From positions 4,350,220 to 4,414,219 of the forward strand of contig JADCRB010000046.1 of the NCBI GenBank assembly GCA_021464245.1: a stretch of 64,000 nt of DNA, given 5' to 3'. The first letter of the stretch is position 1. The number at the start of each line of letters is the position of its first letter. Positions 45,748 through 57,584 of this stretch are shown one piece after another. The stretch is from Carallia brachiata. Its lineage: Eukaryota; Streptophyta; Magnoliopsida; Malpighiales; Rhizophoraceae. The notes beneath the pieces are model-generated. The model searched no databases and was not told the origin of the DNA. It was given only the letters and a program-made list of their open reading frames with translations. The translations under genes were made by a program, and so were the position numbers.

Positions 45748-48700
45748 TGAAAAAGTAAGAAATGTAGATTTGGGAAGATGGGGATGGGGGGGGGGGGGGG
45801 CGGGGGTGAAGACACCGATCAATGAGAAAAAAATAGAAGTAAGCAGAGTCAAGTCCAGGGCCTTGCCATCTTTACACTCTAATGAATACTAAGAACTGCT
45901 CCATGGTTTTGTTGTATTTATTGATTTCATTTTTTTTTATTCATGATTTTAATTGTGCTAGAGCTAAATTACTTTAACTTCGTGTTGTTTTTGGGTTGAA
46001 CATAATTTAAATCTCTCAGCTTGATTTGTTATAATTTGGCCTGACATTTTATTACATACATCTCTCAACTTGATTTGTTATACTTTTCTTTTGTCTTGCA
46101 TTAGAGTAACGTAAAGTGTGATTATAAAGGCTTAACTTTGTTAAAAAGAAACAAAGTTTAGGCAGCAAGTTGTGCATCTAGCCGTTGCTTTTGGCCAAGT
46201 TCTTTGGTGGCCAACAATTTGTGCATCTTGGCATTTCTCTCAGTTGTCTGATGAATGGACTATTTCCTGTTGCCTAAATCCACTTTTCCATGTGGCTTTG
46301 CATGTTTGAATGATTCCCACGAGTTGATAAACCGAGGAATCTGTTATATGTCAAGAATAAGGTTCCTTATGGTTGCCTTTAGCAATAGAAAGACCAGCAT
46401 AGATCTTTGACATTTGTTTTTTGGTTAATTGGCTCGTGGGACTCAAATTCGAGACCTTCAGACCCGGATACGACTCCAGTAAGATCTTCGACATTTATTG
46501 GGATATATTTGTGAATATTGATTTGATGGGTTGGACATAGGCTGGAAGTAAAGGAGATATCCGGAAATAAAGGCTATACAGCTATGGAATCTTATATTAA
46601 AAGGACTGCATATATTGCTATACTAGCCAAAAGCAATGGGTTTGAAAGTGAGTTATCTCACATGGTGGGTGGCCAATTGGACACGAACAACCCCTTTTAA
46701 TGGAAACAATAAAGGATGACTTTTGTAGTGGAGCACATGCTCATTTGACCTATTTTTGTGGTGGTACAATTAGTTGTTTTGTTTGGTTTGGAATTGGATA
46801 CGTAACTACCATCCCAAACACACTCATTTTGATGTTTTGGTAAGGAAATGATGAGAATACACGCAATTGATTTCGCATGCACATTGGCGTTGGATTCTTC
46901 TAGGGATGTTCATTTTCATGTCTGAGCTGTACTGCCAAGTGGAAAAAACGGTTTTGGTGGCTGAAAATTATCACATCCCAAATGTGAAGCCGCACTTGAT
47001 TTTGACTTTTAATTGTTGGGTTTGCTCACAAGATTTTTTTTTTTCTTCTTTTTTCCTTTTTTGGGTTAAAAGAGAACGAAAGACCACCAAGTCCAATAAA
47101 ATCATTACAATTTAAACACAAAATTAAATGATTTTAATAAGAATGTCATTCTGCTGCAAGCAACGACGGTGCTATAGAATGCTTAAATTTTGATCAAAAC
47201 TTGGGCTAATTAGAAAGGCCAAAATTGGATTTTTTGCTTGCTTGGGCCGTCTAATCAATCTGGCCCATTTTGTATGAATAATGGACGGGTCTGAATCAGC
47301 AACTTCATGACCCCACCTTGATTCAGGGCGAGCTGCGATCATGTTGGGCCAAAATATCTGTAATATAACCTCACAACTAAACAGTATATCTCCAAAGCAT
47401 CCACAGAACTACAAAAGCAATGCCATAACCTTACAAAGCAAAAATGTGGGTGGGCCGAAATTTTGTCCCTGTCCCTATTCGGGTGTTAGCCAAAAAAAAT
47501 TTAATTTTTTTAAAAAACTAAAATTTAAAGTATATGTAAGTATGTTTACGATAAATTAAGTATTTTTTAGAATTTAATTTAAAAAAAAAAAAAAAATATG
47601 TTGTAGACCTGGCAGTGTAATTGTACCGGCTGCGTAACAGCACTCAATTACAAAATCATGCTTCTTTGACTTGGATCAGCCCGTTTTATTTTTGAGTCCG
47701 ATTAAGGGACGCAAAAATAGTAACGTTCGTGAATGTGGATACTATTATTAGAGGAGAACAAAATTGTTCTTATAAAATAGGGAGCCAAATTTAATCATAT
47801 AAATCTCTTACCATTATTATTTCCCAAATCTCCTAAATTTTTTTCCTTATTTTAATATCCTTTATACAAGGCTACCATTAATTTCTACTGGCAGTGAGTC
47901 AGTTACCATTTTCTCATTTTATGTGCTCGCATATGGGGCTGTACCTGGAAGGAGGAAAACAGAGTGAATTAATACCAAAAAAACAAAAAAAGGGACGGTG
48001 TATGTATGGAGAAAAAGATTGTGGGTATCCGAGCTCCTTCAATGCGTATTCAGTTTTCAACCTCCATATACTACGAAAACCAAGTTTCCAGCTCTACCAT
48101 GTTCATCCCACCTTGCCCTATTCTCTAGTCTTTTTTTTGTTGAGAGAAAAAGGCAGCTGCAGCATTAGCACTTTTGAATTCTTTCTTTTGGTTGCCAACG
48201 AATGTAATTATAATTTACAGAGTGACCACGGATGCATAAAAAAATAAATGTGTGAGTTGACGTATTATAACAAAATATTATGTTTGTACAATAAACCCAT
48301 TAATTTGTACAATAAAAAAATAATTAAAAATCTTTCAAATTTTGTTGCACAAATATAAAACTCTATTGCATAAATATAGTGTTTAGTTATAATGCGTCAG
48401 CTCATGCGTCTATTTTTACACGTCCACGTAGTTTTTTCAATTTAATAAAACCATTTCATTAGAAAACAGTTTGGAGAAAGGTCGCAATAAGCATTTTAAG
48501 ATTCTACTGACACAAATTCAATGGTAATTTTCCTGATTAGGAAACATTTCTAGTCAACATAGGTAACAATTCAAAAATAATCAACGCATTCTGTCAAAAC
48601 AAAAAAAAAAAAGCAACGCACACTTTGAACCGAAAAGGCTAACTGAAATCAACAATCTACTCATATGAAAACCATCTTCTGAAGACCATATACAATATTC

Positions 48701-48983
48701 AAGATTTTGCAAATTAAAAAAAAAAGAAGAAGAAAAAGGAAGAAGGTAAAATAAAAGTGAAACTTTGGTTTAACATTTGACCAGACAGTTATTATGGGCA
48801 AAATTTATCAATAAGCCAAAGTCACTACATGGAACCACCGGTAATTTGTCTTTATATTCCCATTTCTAATACCAATTTAATATCATCTCAAGAGTTAGAT
48901 CTGAATATTGGTAACTTAAATTTATTTTGAGCCTCTAAATTTTATTATGTGACAATTAAAACATCGTACTTTATTTTCCTTGC
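45748..48983. other. Intergenic; no supported gene
   Basis: TMK4 copy 2 3' flank with a 15-G run at 45786-45800, then AT-rich sequence. The frames at 46867-47115, 47341-47559 and 47894-48247 show no recognisable domain or splice partners. Confidence 0.6.
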
Positions 48984-49040
48984 AATGTCACAACCTTTTC
49001 TTTTTTGTTTTTTTTTTGAGAAAAATGTCACAACCTTTTC
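48984..49040. mobile_element. Ultra-short retroposon stub with 17-bp target duplication
   Basis: AATGTCACAACCTTTTC at 48984-49000 and 49024-49040 flank 23 bp consisting of T runs followed by GAGAAA. It has the same form as the stub at 5666-5716 (T run plus GAGCAA). Confidence 0.6.
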
Positions 49041-49515
49041 ACTTTCACACTTTGATGGAAAGAAAATGTGAAGAATAAAAAGAATTTTTTTTTATATAAT
49101 AACCATATCCATGTTATTGTTAAATCTGGGATTAAAGCCCATAAATTTGTGGGAAGTTGAGGGAATTGGATCTAAATCCTAGCCTCTCTCAAAAAGCTTT
49201 CATCTTGTTTGTTGTAAGCACGTTTTAAGTGTACACTAATATGAATTAAGAGATTGAGCCACTAGTTAAACTGTCAAAGTGCAGTGACCAACTTTGAACT
49301 TTCCCATAATTTCAACCAAGCTTCCAGATGTCTAGTTGAACAAATTACACATAAGATAAGGCAATACAAAAGTATGGAAACAAAAGGGATAATTAGATAA
49401 GGATATACAAAATATTTACACTGTAATCCAACAAGCAGGAACTGACACAAATCGTAACGTCAAAATTTCTGAACAAATGGAGCCCTACTTTTGTTCATAT
49501 ATCCGAGATGCAGCT

Positions 49516-49758
49516 CTACTTCCTTTTGTTGTGTAATGGGTTTGGCCCTGTAGGAACCACCCGCTCTTCGCCAAAAGTACAGTTCTTCTTGGTAGAGTTT
49601 TTGATGAAGAAGAAGTTTTTGACGGCTTCAAACGAGTCATTCGAGCTATTTTTCTCACTCAGAAAAGCTTTCTTTGGTACTGACACAGCTTCTCCAGAAC
49701 CAACAGTGGCAGAAATCACAAGGCATAGAGCAACAACGAACAGAACAGCTAATCTCAT
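49516..49758 (-). CDS. CLE peptide precursor, CLE19-like
   Basis: An 80-residue precursor in one exon. The ATG at 49758 starts a hydrophobic signal peptide (about 1-24, MRLAVLFVVALCLVISATVG) and the precursor ends with RVVPTGPNPLHN at 66-77 followed by KRK. The dodecapeptide has the invariant CLE residues: Arg at 1, Pro at 4, Gly at 6, Pro at 7 and 9, His at 11 and Asn at 12. It resembles CLE19 and CLE17 peptides. CLE peptides are secreted, trimmed and often hydroxyprolinated, and are perceived by CLV1/PXY-class receptor kinases in meristem, embryo or vascular development. The frame stays open upstream to 49902, but only this ATG places the signal peptide at the N-terminus. I infer the subgroup from the peptide alone. 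No close neighbour within 5 kb. Confidence 0.92.
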   Translation of the reverse strand: MRLAVLFVVALCLVISATVGSGEAVSVPKKAFLSEKNSSNDSFEAVKNFFFIKNSTKKNCTFGEERVVPTGPNPLHNKRK

Positions 49759-49925
49759 TGCTGCAGAACAAAGATGAATTGACGTTTTGAAATTAGAAAT
49801 GAGGGGGAAAAAAAACCGAGAAAGAAAACCATGACCCCAGAAGATGTTATATAACATGTTACTTTTGTTCAGTTGAAAAAATAGAGAAGTGGGTAGTGTC
49901 ATCCATCAGAAAGCATTGTTTCTGT

Positions 49926-49938
49926 ACTTAAATAGAGT
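49926..49938 (-). promoter_or_regulatory. Putative TATA-like element of the CLE gene
   Basis: On the minus strand CTATTTAAG lies about 175 bp upstream of the CLE ATG. This would give a 5' leader of about 140 nt. Support is position and motif only. Confidence 0.4.
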
Positions 49939-52900
49939 GCACACAATTTAAATAGTAACAATATATAAAGTCGAGGTTAGATGTATATTTAGTTACTTAG
50001 AACTCTTTAATAAAATTCAAACTTAAATTATTAATCAGCACGTGCTGTATTTATCACTAAACTACAATAATAAGTAGTGGTTATATAACACATTACTCGA
50101 AAAGCAACCATATACACACAGGCAGAGAGAAGGAGAAGAACGAAAGGAATTAATGCGGATGGTGCTGGAGGGAGAGAGAGTTGAGAAAGGAAGGTTGTGT
50201 TGTGCCCTGAAGGAGATAGTGGTGGGGAGACATTAGCTGCAGTGCCTCGGACTTACAGCAGTGAGTTTGATACATCAACATCTCTGGATCAGAACTTTCG
50301 CCAAACCTCATTTATTGCCTGAAATTCCATTGGATCTCTACATACAGTGGTTGGGGGGTTTAAGAAGGAATGGGTCTTAGAAAAAGAAAAGGGTCAGCAG
50401 TACTGTTCTTGGCTGGTAATTGCCTATACTTGTGGTTTCTATTTCAATTCAAATTCCTCTGGGTTTTAATATACATATATGAGCAAAGGTCTCCCAATCC
50501 AACGCTAACTATCCGCATTTAGCTTTAGCTGTAAAAGCAAATTTAAGCTTTTATGGTTTAAATGCATGATCTCATATTCGAATCTCGTTAAGAGTATTTT
50601 ACATTTCAATTGGAGAATCGACAATGAAATATTACGCTAGAATTCCATTTTGTTTTTTTTTTAGGTTTTCGTTGTGCTAGTATTTAAAGTTTAGGGAGTA
50701 AAAATTTCTTTTAAAAAAAATTACAGGGAAGAGAGCCAGCCCAATAGGGGTCCAGGCCAGAGGTCTTACTGCTTGGTTCACATTTTACTAGGCCAATTGA
50801 AGCTGTACGTGGATTTGGTTGGACTTGGATGTGTGTCCGGAGACCCAGTAGGCTCGGTTCATCTAGATTCGGTTGGACTTTAGATGGATGTCAATAGCCA
50901 ACGTGTCTGTAACTAGAGAGGGGAAAGGACAAGGGCCTGGGGAAAAACAGGCGTTTGGGTCAGGGGATGCTTGACCATGGCAGATCAGATATATGGCCTT
51001 GTTTACCTAGTTTGTAGAAATATAAGTTGACAAAAGAAACAAAGAAAGAGTCTGGTTCTGAGTGCTATCAAAACTTCTGGTGGACAAAACTAATGGTTGA
51101 TTTGGTGCTTTTTTTTATGTCATAACTCTTTAGATTGAGCACATCTTCTTTGAGCATAGGCATGAAATTATTGAGGCACTTTTTTTATTTATCTATTTTT
51201 TTGACAAACAAAAAAAAACAGAGAATTAGGCTCATTTATCTTATAAGACACTTTATTAGTTAGAATTTAAAATTTTATTACAGGGGACTCAATTTCTAAG
51301 TTTAAAATAGAAGAGTATGGAATTTATCATTTGTAGGAGTAAGAAGGATTACCATTTACCCATGACCAACAGACCTATTAACGAGGAAAAAAAAAAGCAA
51401 GAAAAAGAAAGAGCTGACGATGACAAGTGCTTGGCAGGATTATAACCGTGCGGTGGAATTTGTGAGGCACTGCCAACTTCATCAATAGACCAGATTACTG
51501 ACATTTTTGTTTTCAAAGAGAATTTTTAATTTCAGACACTTTTAAAAGAGTTGGGTTAATTTAATGTCAAATGTGAAAAAAATAATAATAATTAGAACCA
51601 AATTAATGTAAAAAAAAAAAAAAAAGGGATAAACTAAAATCATGAGACAAAAATTATGCTTCTGCTGCATGAAATTATGGTCAAAGAGACTTTTCACAAG
51701 CTTCCTTCATTCTATGCAAACGGAAAAGTCAGCCGGACGATGAGAAAAGTGGAAATGATTGCCAATTGCAAATCTACTAGACATTTCTGTTCAATGGCCA
51801 CCGTTTCAAATTAGGAAGAAGGCAACGCATTGAAAAAGAAGAATGCCCTGATTGACCACAAAATCATTAATCGTGGATTGGACACCACAAATTCCGGAGG
51901 ACGCCCATGGTGGAAATTTAATTATTTTTGATTTTGTACTAGGAGAAAATCATTGCCACGCAAAAATTGCACGAGCAAATATTGACTTGGTTATTGCTGT
52001 AATTCTAATATTTATTAATCAAAAAGGTGATGCTATGTGTATGTTTAATTTTGAGTATGGTTTTCTCTCTCACAAAGAAAAGTAAATAAAAAAAAAAAAA
52101 AAGTAAAACCTCATCATGAGAAAGCTCTATGTTTTTTTCTTTAAAAAAAAAAGTATATCGCCAGTATGTAAATTAAATAAAACTAATTTTGCACTAACAT
52201 TTTTTATAAGTCAACTGCAATAATTTTATTAATAGTTAATAGAGTAATTATGTACGTTTGTACAAACAACTGGTGCACTAAAATTATGCTAAGTTACCAC
52301 CGAGCGTGTGATTCGAATGATAAAGCTATTAGCGAGTCTATCACCGACTACAGTTTTAGTTCTCTGGAATTCGGATTAGAGTTAAATATATGTCTAACTT
52401 AATACAGTTCTAAGAATAATTGATAACTTTTGTTGGGTATTAAAGACTATTTTTCTTTATAAGTTTAGTGTAATGGTTTAAGTTATTATACGATACATCA
52501 ATACAATTCTCTCTCAAGAGGATTTGTGGGACATCTATCTTTGCTCTTCTATTTTGTCTAGCAAAAGAATTATGCTAGGTTGATGACTAATTATTTTGCC
52601 TTAGCTTGAGCGTTTGGTAGCATTGGCTATTAGCAGGGAAATAAAGATACCATAATAGTGGCCGTGGCCGCAATAGTACCAAATCATATTAATGGGCGGA
52701 CTTGATGAGCCCTCTTTGGGGCTACTAGTAGTATGTAGTAACCCATTAAATCTTTATTGTAACAAAATCATTTTTAGATATTGAAGTCAACTTTGATGAC
52801 ATTTTCATGGATAAAAAAGGGCATAAAAATTTAATTTGAACAGAAAAGATAGATCGTGAGACTCAACCGTCCACATATGATATGTCAAATTTTTTAAAAA

Positions 52901-54428
52901 ATTTATTAGGATGTGAGTTTTACGACAAAATTAATTCTACACATTTTTATAAATCTCATATTACTTCCCTTCTTATTATTAGAATTTAAGATCTTTGACA
53001 TAGAAGTTTAAATTTTTATTTATTTGAGTGTCTCCTGTAACCGACAATATGTTTAATATTAAATGAGTAATTTATAACCAAATTGACGGGATACATTAAT
53101 GTAGATTTTTATATGGTCACACTCTGTAAATATTGTAAATTAAATTTTAAGGGCGTAGACTTCTTCTTGTTGGAGATAGGGAAACGAAAATTAATGACTA
53201 TATGAGTAAACCGTTACCACGTGGACGACCAAGGCAAATTTATTGCATTTATTATTGTTTTTATTTCTTTTGACTTAAGCGTTTCCTGAGATGTTCTCTG
53301 CAGTTGAAAAATATTATTCAAGAAGCATCTTAACAAATAATTTTTTTTTGTGTTCCGATTAATATCCGAAAAAAATAAAGATTGATAATTTTAAAATAAA
53401 ATTGATAGTTTTTATAATAAAAAACAATAATTTTTAATTTATATTTTAAAAATTATCATTTTTATTTAAAAATTATCAATTTTAATTTTTTCAAGACACC
53501 AATCAAATACTAAAAATCAATGCATCAACATTTTCTCTGATAAAGAATAATGTCTCCCCGTTGGAAACACAGGATGTGATGGACCTAACTCTACCCTCGT
53601 GGGATATAAATTAGAGGAGGCTAATTATTAATTAAGAGCTTAAAAAACGTAAACTTTTGAATAGGTTCTGGGAGGGATATATAATTCTATATTATGGGGT
53701 CAAACAAATTTTTTTAGACATATCTAGCCACCGTTGCATATATGCGTTTTAATTACTTTTAAATGATATTATTAATCTTAATTTGCACACAAGATTATAA
53801 CTGTCTGGTCCCATTGTTTAGCTGTTAATTAATGCGGCTATATCTTCTAGCGTGCACACAATAGTGTTGTCATGATATTCATCTGCATTGCGAGTTTATT
53901 TATTATATTTTTTTTTTGCTGGCAATTGGCTCGAGAACCAAGGGTGTGTTTGTTGTGGGAGGAAAAAGGGAGAAGAGAAAGAAAAGTATAATCATTATAA
54001 TGTATTTTTTTTTCTTATATTTCTTTCTTTTCACTTTTTATACTATTCCAAATAATTTTATTTTCTCTCTACTTTTTCTCTCACAAATTATTATTCATTT
54101 TTTCTTTCACCATATTTTCTTTCTCTTTATTTTTCTATCACTCCAAATAATTTTATTTTCTCTTCTCTTTTTCTTTTTTCTTTTCTTTCTCTTTATTTTT
54201 CGCGTTCAATAGTACACTAATTTTCAGCTGTTGTGATAATCATTTTCGTTTTGGTGGCACTATTTTTTAGACATTAGGCTCTAATATGATAATCATAATT
54301 ACACTTTTTTCTTCGGTAAGTCCCTTATTTTTTTGATGTAAAGCGTATAAAATGTGTTGAACAATAAGATGTACGTGTGTACGGATAGAAATAGAAAGTT
54401 GAGTTTGAAAATTGATAAGAGTTATTTC
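49939..54428. other. Intergenic; no supported gene
   Basis: AT-rich sequence. A purine-rich stretch at about 50110-50230 and a less AT-rich stretch at 50730-51010 hold no frame or splice structure I can defend. AT foldback-like sequence at 53340-53540 resembles the block at 772-925. About 53940-54230 is pyrimidine-rich and begins GGGTGTGTTTGTTGTGGGAG, like the MITE termini at 35288. Confidence 0.6.
53942..54228. mobile_element. Possible MITE related to 35288-35618
   Basis: The left edge GGTGTGTTTGTTGTGGG and right edge CAATAGTACACTAATT are roughly inverted relative to each other. The interior repeats the phrases TTCTCTCACAAATTATTATTC and CCAAATAATTTTATTTTCTC. The resemblance to the better defined MITE is by eye and partial. 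Confidence 0.35.
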
Positions 54429-54781
54429 TTTTTTATCAGAAAAAGAGCTTTTCCCTTTTTTTTTTTTTTTTTTGACAAAAAAAGATTAATTATAAGTATC
54501 GATCATTAAATTTATGAAGTGAGTTGATTTTTTGTCTATTTTCTACTCATTCAACCTCGCTCATAGGAGGGAACCTACCGCCCGAGTACTGTTGGAACCG
54601 AACGTAACTTCCCCAAACTAGTCATGGCGATTATCGAGTTTGAAACCAACGGCATCGCAAACTCACAGTTAAACCAGATGGTTTTGGAAGTCCAAACTCC
54701 ATAGGTGCTGGGACTTGCACTCGAGCTACGAATAGAAAAAATATTTCAGTTGACCAACTAAACTATTATCTCGAGTAATGA
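54429..54781 (-). mobile_element. SINE, 353 bp, with perfect 14-bp target duplication
   Basis: ATAAGAGTTATTTC at 54415-54428 and 54782-54795 flank the element. On the minus strand the 5' end has an A-box-like TAGTTTAGTTGGTCAACTG, then a B-box-like stretch ending GTGCAAGTCCCAGC, a body of about 200 bp, and an A-rich 3' end preceded by TTTTTGTC (T run around 54459-54473). The order and spacing match tRNA-derived SINEs. There is no coding content. Confidence 0.82.
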
Positions 54782-54795
54782 ATAAGAGTTATTTC

Positions 54796-55530
54796 CTGAT
54801 TTGATGTAATTATTGGAGTTTCATATGTAGCAGGCTACTTAAGTTTTTGGGTTAATGAGTTTTTCATGTAAAATCAAAATTTTATGATCAACAAGTCATG
54901 AGTTCCCATCATATCAACATTTTTTCAATTATTGTGGATTTTTGGCAAGCTAAGGAGAGTGTATGTTTTATTTTTGCTTTTATTTCAAATAGCTTGCATG
55001 AGAGGACAGTATTAGAGTTTAAATTAACGTGATTCATGCCTGATGAAGGAAATATTTGACGAAGGAAGAAAATTGAACGCCAGAAATTATAGTATATCAA
55101 CATTTGATTTCTTTACAACACGTATAAATCATGCATATTTTGCAAGCTTTACATGCAACAATATAATCCTTATCGAATATCCATTTTGGACTTCATGTAA
55201 CAAAGAAAATTGTTGTTTCATAAGTTGACGTCAATAAATACATAATTTTCAAGGGAGAGAGAGAAAGGCGGAAATTATTAAGCCAAATTTTTAACCAAGG
55301 TGAAGCATGCTTGTACAACAAGTTGACAGAAAATTCAACAGACGGTTGATTATTCAACCCTCTATTTAAGGTTTGTCTGACTAAATATATATGATTGAAG
55401 CACATGTAATATGTGTTTACATTGAAACTTGCATTGAAATTTCACCTATTTATAACTATTGTTGATGCCTGGCTATTAAATAGAAATCATAATAAAATTG
55501 TACCACACACCAGCCGCTCTGCAATTTAAA
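54796..55530. other. Intergenic region 3' of the HD-Zip gene
   Basis: AT-rich with no supported frame. The right part should hold the HD-Zip 3' UTR and polyadenylation signals. Confidence 0.5.
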
Positions 55531-56705
55531 TTATTCTTCTTCTTCACTGCCTGATGCTGTTTTCTCACATGATGGGCAAATTGCAAGGGTGGTGGAATTA
55601 GTTGTAGGCACCATTGGAAGATGATGATGATGATGATGATACATTTGGGGTGGTGGTGATCTTCCAATCACTCTCAGAGACCGTAGTTCTTGTAATTCTT
55701 TCTTCAATCTTCCATTTTCATGGCTTAAGCTCTCGCAGCATTTCTTCAAGAATTCACAGTCTACCTCAGTTTGCTTCAGTTTAGTCCTGCAATTAATATG
55801 TAAGCTTAATTGTTCATTTTTAATTAATTAAGGAACCCAAAATAAAAGACCCCAAAAATTAGGAGGGAAAAAAAAAAGATGATATATAAATCACACCTTG
55901 CCCTCCTGTTCTGAAACCAGACTTCGACTTGTCTTGGTTTCAGATTTAACCTCTGAGCAAGTGCCTGCTTCTGAGCCTGCATGCAAAATCACTTGACTAG
56001 TTCAGGGATTGGATATAAAATAATACACATTTGATTTGATATTATATGATTAAATTAAGAAGATTGCTCAAGATATCGCCCTAGTTCTATTTGATATGAT
56101 CATCATGTTTTACATGTAAGAATTGACATGCAGTGAAATAAAATCCCAATACAAGCAGCATACCCATCAAGAGAAAGAATAGGACCAACCCAAAAATGGA
56201 GGTTTTCTGTGGGAGAGAGAGGAAAATAAAAGCTCCAAAAGCAAAGACAACAACAATAAAGAACCGTAGAAGACTAATGAACTATAATTCAATTAATATT
56301 GGAGTCGTATTTAAAATAGAAAGTTTCGAGTTGGAGTGCTGTTAGGGAATAAAATACTAAACAAGGGCCTAAATTAAAACGCTGCAAGGGCAAAAGACCT
56401 ACCGGATTAAGAGTGGTGTTCAGTTTGAAGCTGGCCTCGAGCACGCTGGACTGCTCTTTTGTGAGCCTCAGCTTCTTTTTGCCACACTCACTTTTACAGC
56501 CCTTTGAATCACCTCCTGATCTCTTTTTCCCATCTTCTTCCTCCTCATCTTCTGCCATAATTGTTTTTTCTTTTGGGTAAAGCGTGAACGACAGGTCCAG
56601 GCAAACCACAGACTTCTCTTTCTGTCTCTCAACCTTTGATGATTCATGGTTACCCCAACCAAGTCCAAGACTAAGTCCTGTATTACATTCTTTATCATCT
56701 TCCAT
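55531..56705 (-). CDS. HD-Zip class II transcription factor, HAT22/HAT9-like
   Basis: Three exons (56403-56705, 55897-55976, 55531-55786; GT-AG, in frame) encode 212 residues. The N-terminus [10 protein letters not shown] carries an LxLxL EAR repression motif at 11-15, as in HAT22 and HAT9. The homeodomain spans about 76-135 (KLRLTKEQ near its start, WFQNRRAR at 121-128), and the leucine zipper follows directly with the class II signature [18 protein letters not shown] at 198-202 is the class II redox motif. A run of six His at 178-183 is encoded by a GAT/ATG microsatellite. Class II proteins bind CAAT(C/G)ATTG-type sites and repress targets in shade, auxin and polarity responses. The protein is shorter than HAT22 (about 280 residues), missing most of the C-terminus after CPSCE; the acidic EEEE end is followed by a true stop. 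The class is sure; the exact orthologue is not. Confidence 0.94.
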
Positions 56706-56794
56706 AATTAAAAAAACCTATATGCGTTGAGAGAAGAGAAGGATATTATTGGTATGTGGGAAAGCAGGATTAGTTGGAGGGGCTAGAGGGGTGT

Positions 56795-56801
56795 CTTTAT
56801 A
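56795..56801 (-). promoter_or_regulatory. Putative TATA box of the HD-Zip II gene
   Basis: Minus-strand TATAAAG lies 90 bp upstream of the ATG, which would give a short 5' leader of about 60 nt. Confidence 0.55.
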
Positions 56802-57584
56802 TCAAATTATTGGCATTTCTTCAGTTATTACAAATATACTTTGATTTTTATTAGATTAATTTTACTCATTAATTAGTGATTGTAGCAATAATGGCAACTA
56901 AAGGATAAATAAAATAGGGTGCGTTAGAACTATTGACTCCTTTGAGGAAACCAAAAAACACTTCCTCCCTTAACGCCATAGCATACTATTCTACGTTTGA
57001 CTTAGCGATTTCAACAGGGCATTTTCATTTTCATTAAAAGCTTTCTTTTTCCTTTGAACAATTTGGATGTCACTGCTTAGACCGAATGTACCCAAAGAGT
57101 CCTTTCTAACTAGAAGTATTTTTATCTAGATCTTAAGCGTGGAAGTAGAACAGCGCACAGTTCCTTCTCGTTGGCAGCCAGTCAGCCAGGTGGGACCATA
57201 TTTCCCCTGGAAAACGTAAAATGTCTTCTCAAGTGCTTGTTGCTTAGACGGACCGTTAATTGTTTAGCCTATAAAAATAATTTCCCAGAACTGAAAGAGC
57301 TTCGGTACACTTTTGTAAAAAAAAAGTTCCATATTAACTCCTTTATCAAATAATAATTAATAAATCTTAAATTCTTTTTTTAAAAAAAGAACTGCTGCAG
57401 AGGAGCAAGATGTACGCTTCATTCCTCATAAAATGTTTAATGTAGAAAGAGAGAGAGAGAGGTCTTCGTTGCCTTGCCGTTGTGTTACTGAAAGCTTCAC
57501 GGTGCCATGAAAGAATTCCATTAAGAGCTACCGATGTAGAAGGAAAATATACATATGTGCGTGTGTCCTTCGGGGCAAAAGAGG
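56802..57584. other. Intergenic between the HD-Zip and JmjC genes
   Basis: The HD-Zip promoter side is AT-rich. The right part is the presumed 3' flank of the JmjC gene. The short frame at 57171-57353 has no recognisable feature. Confidence 0.55.
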
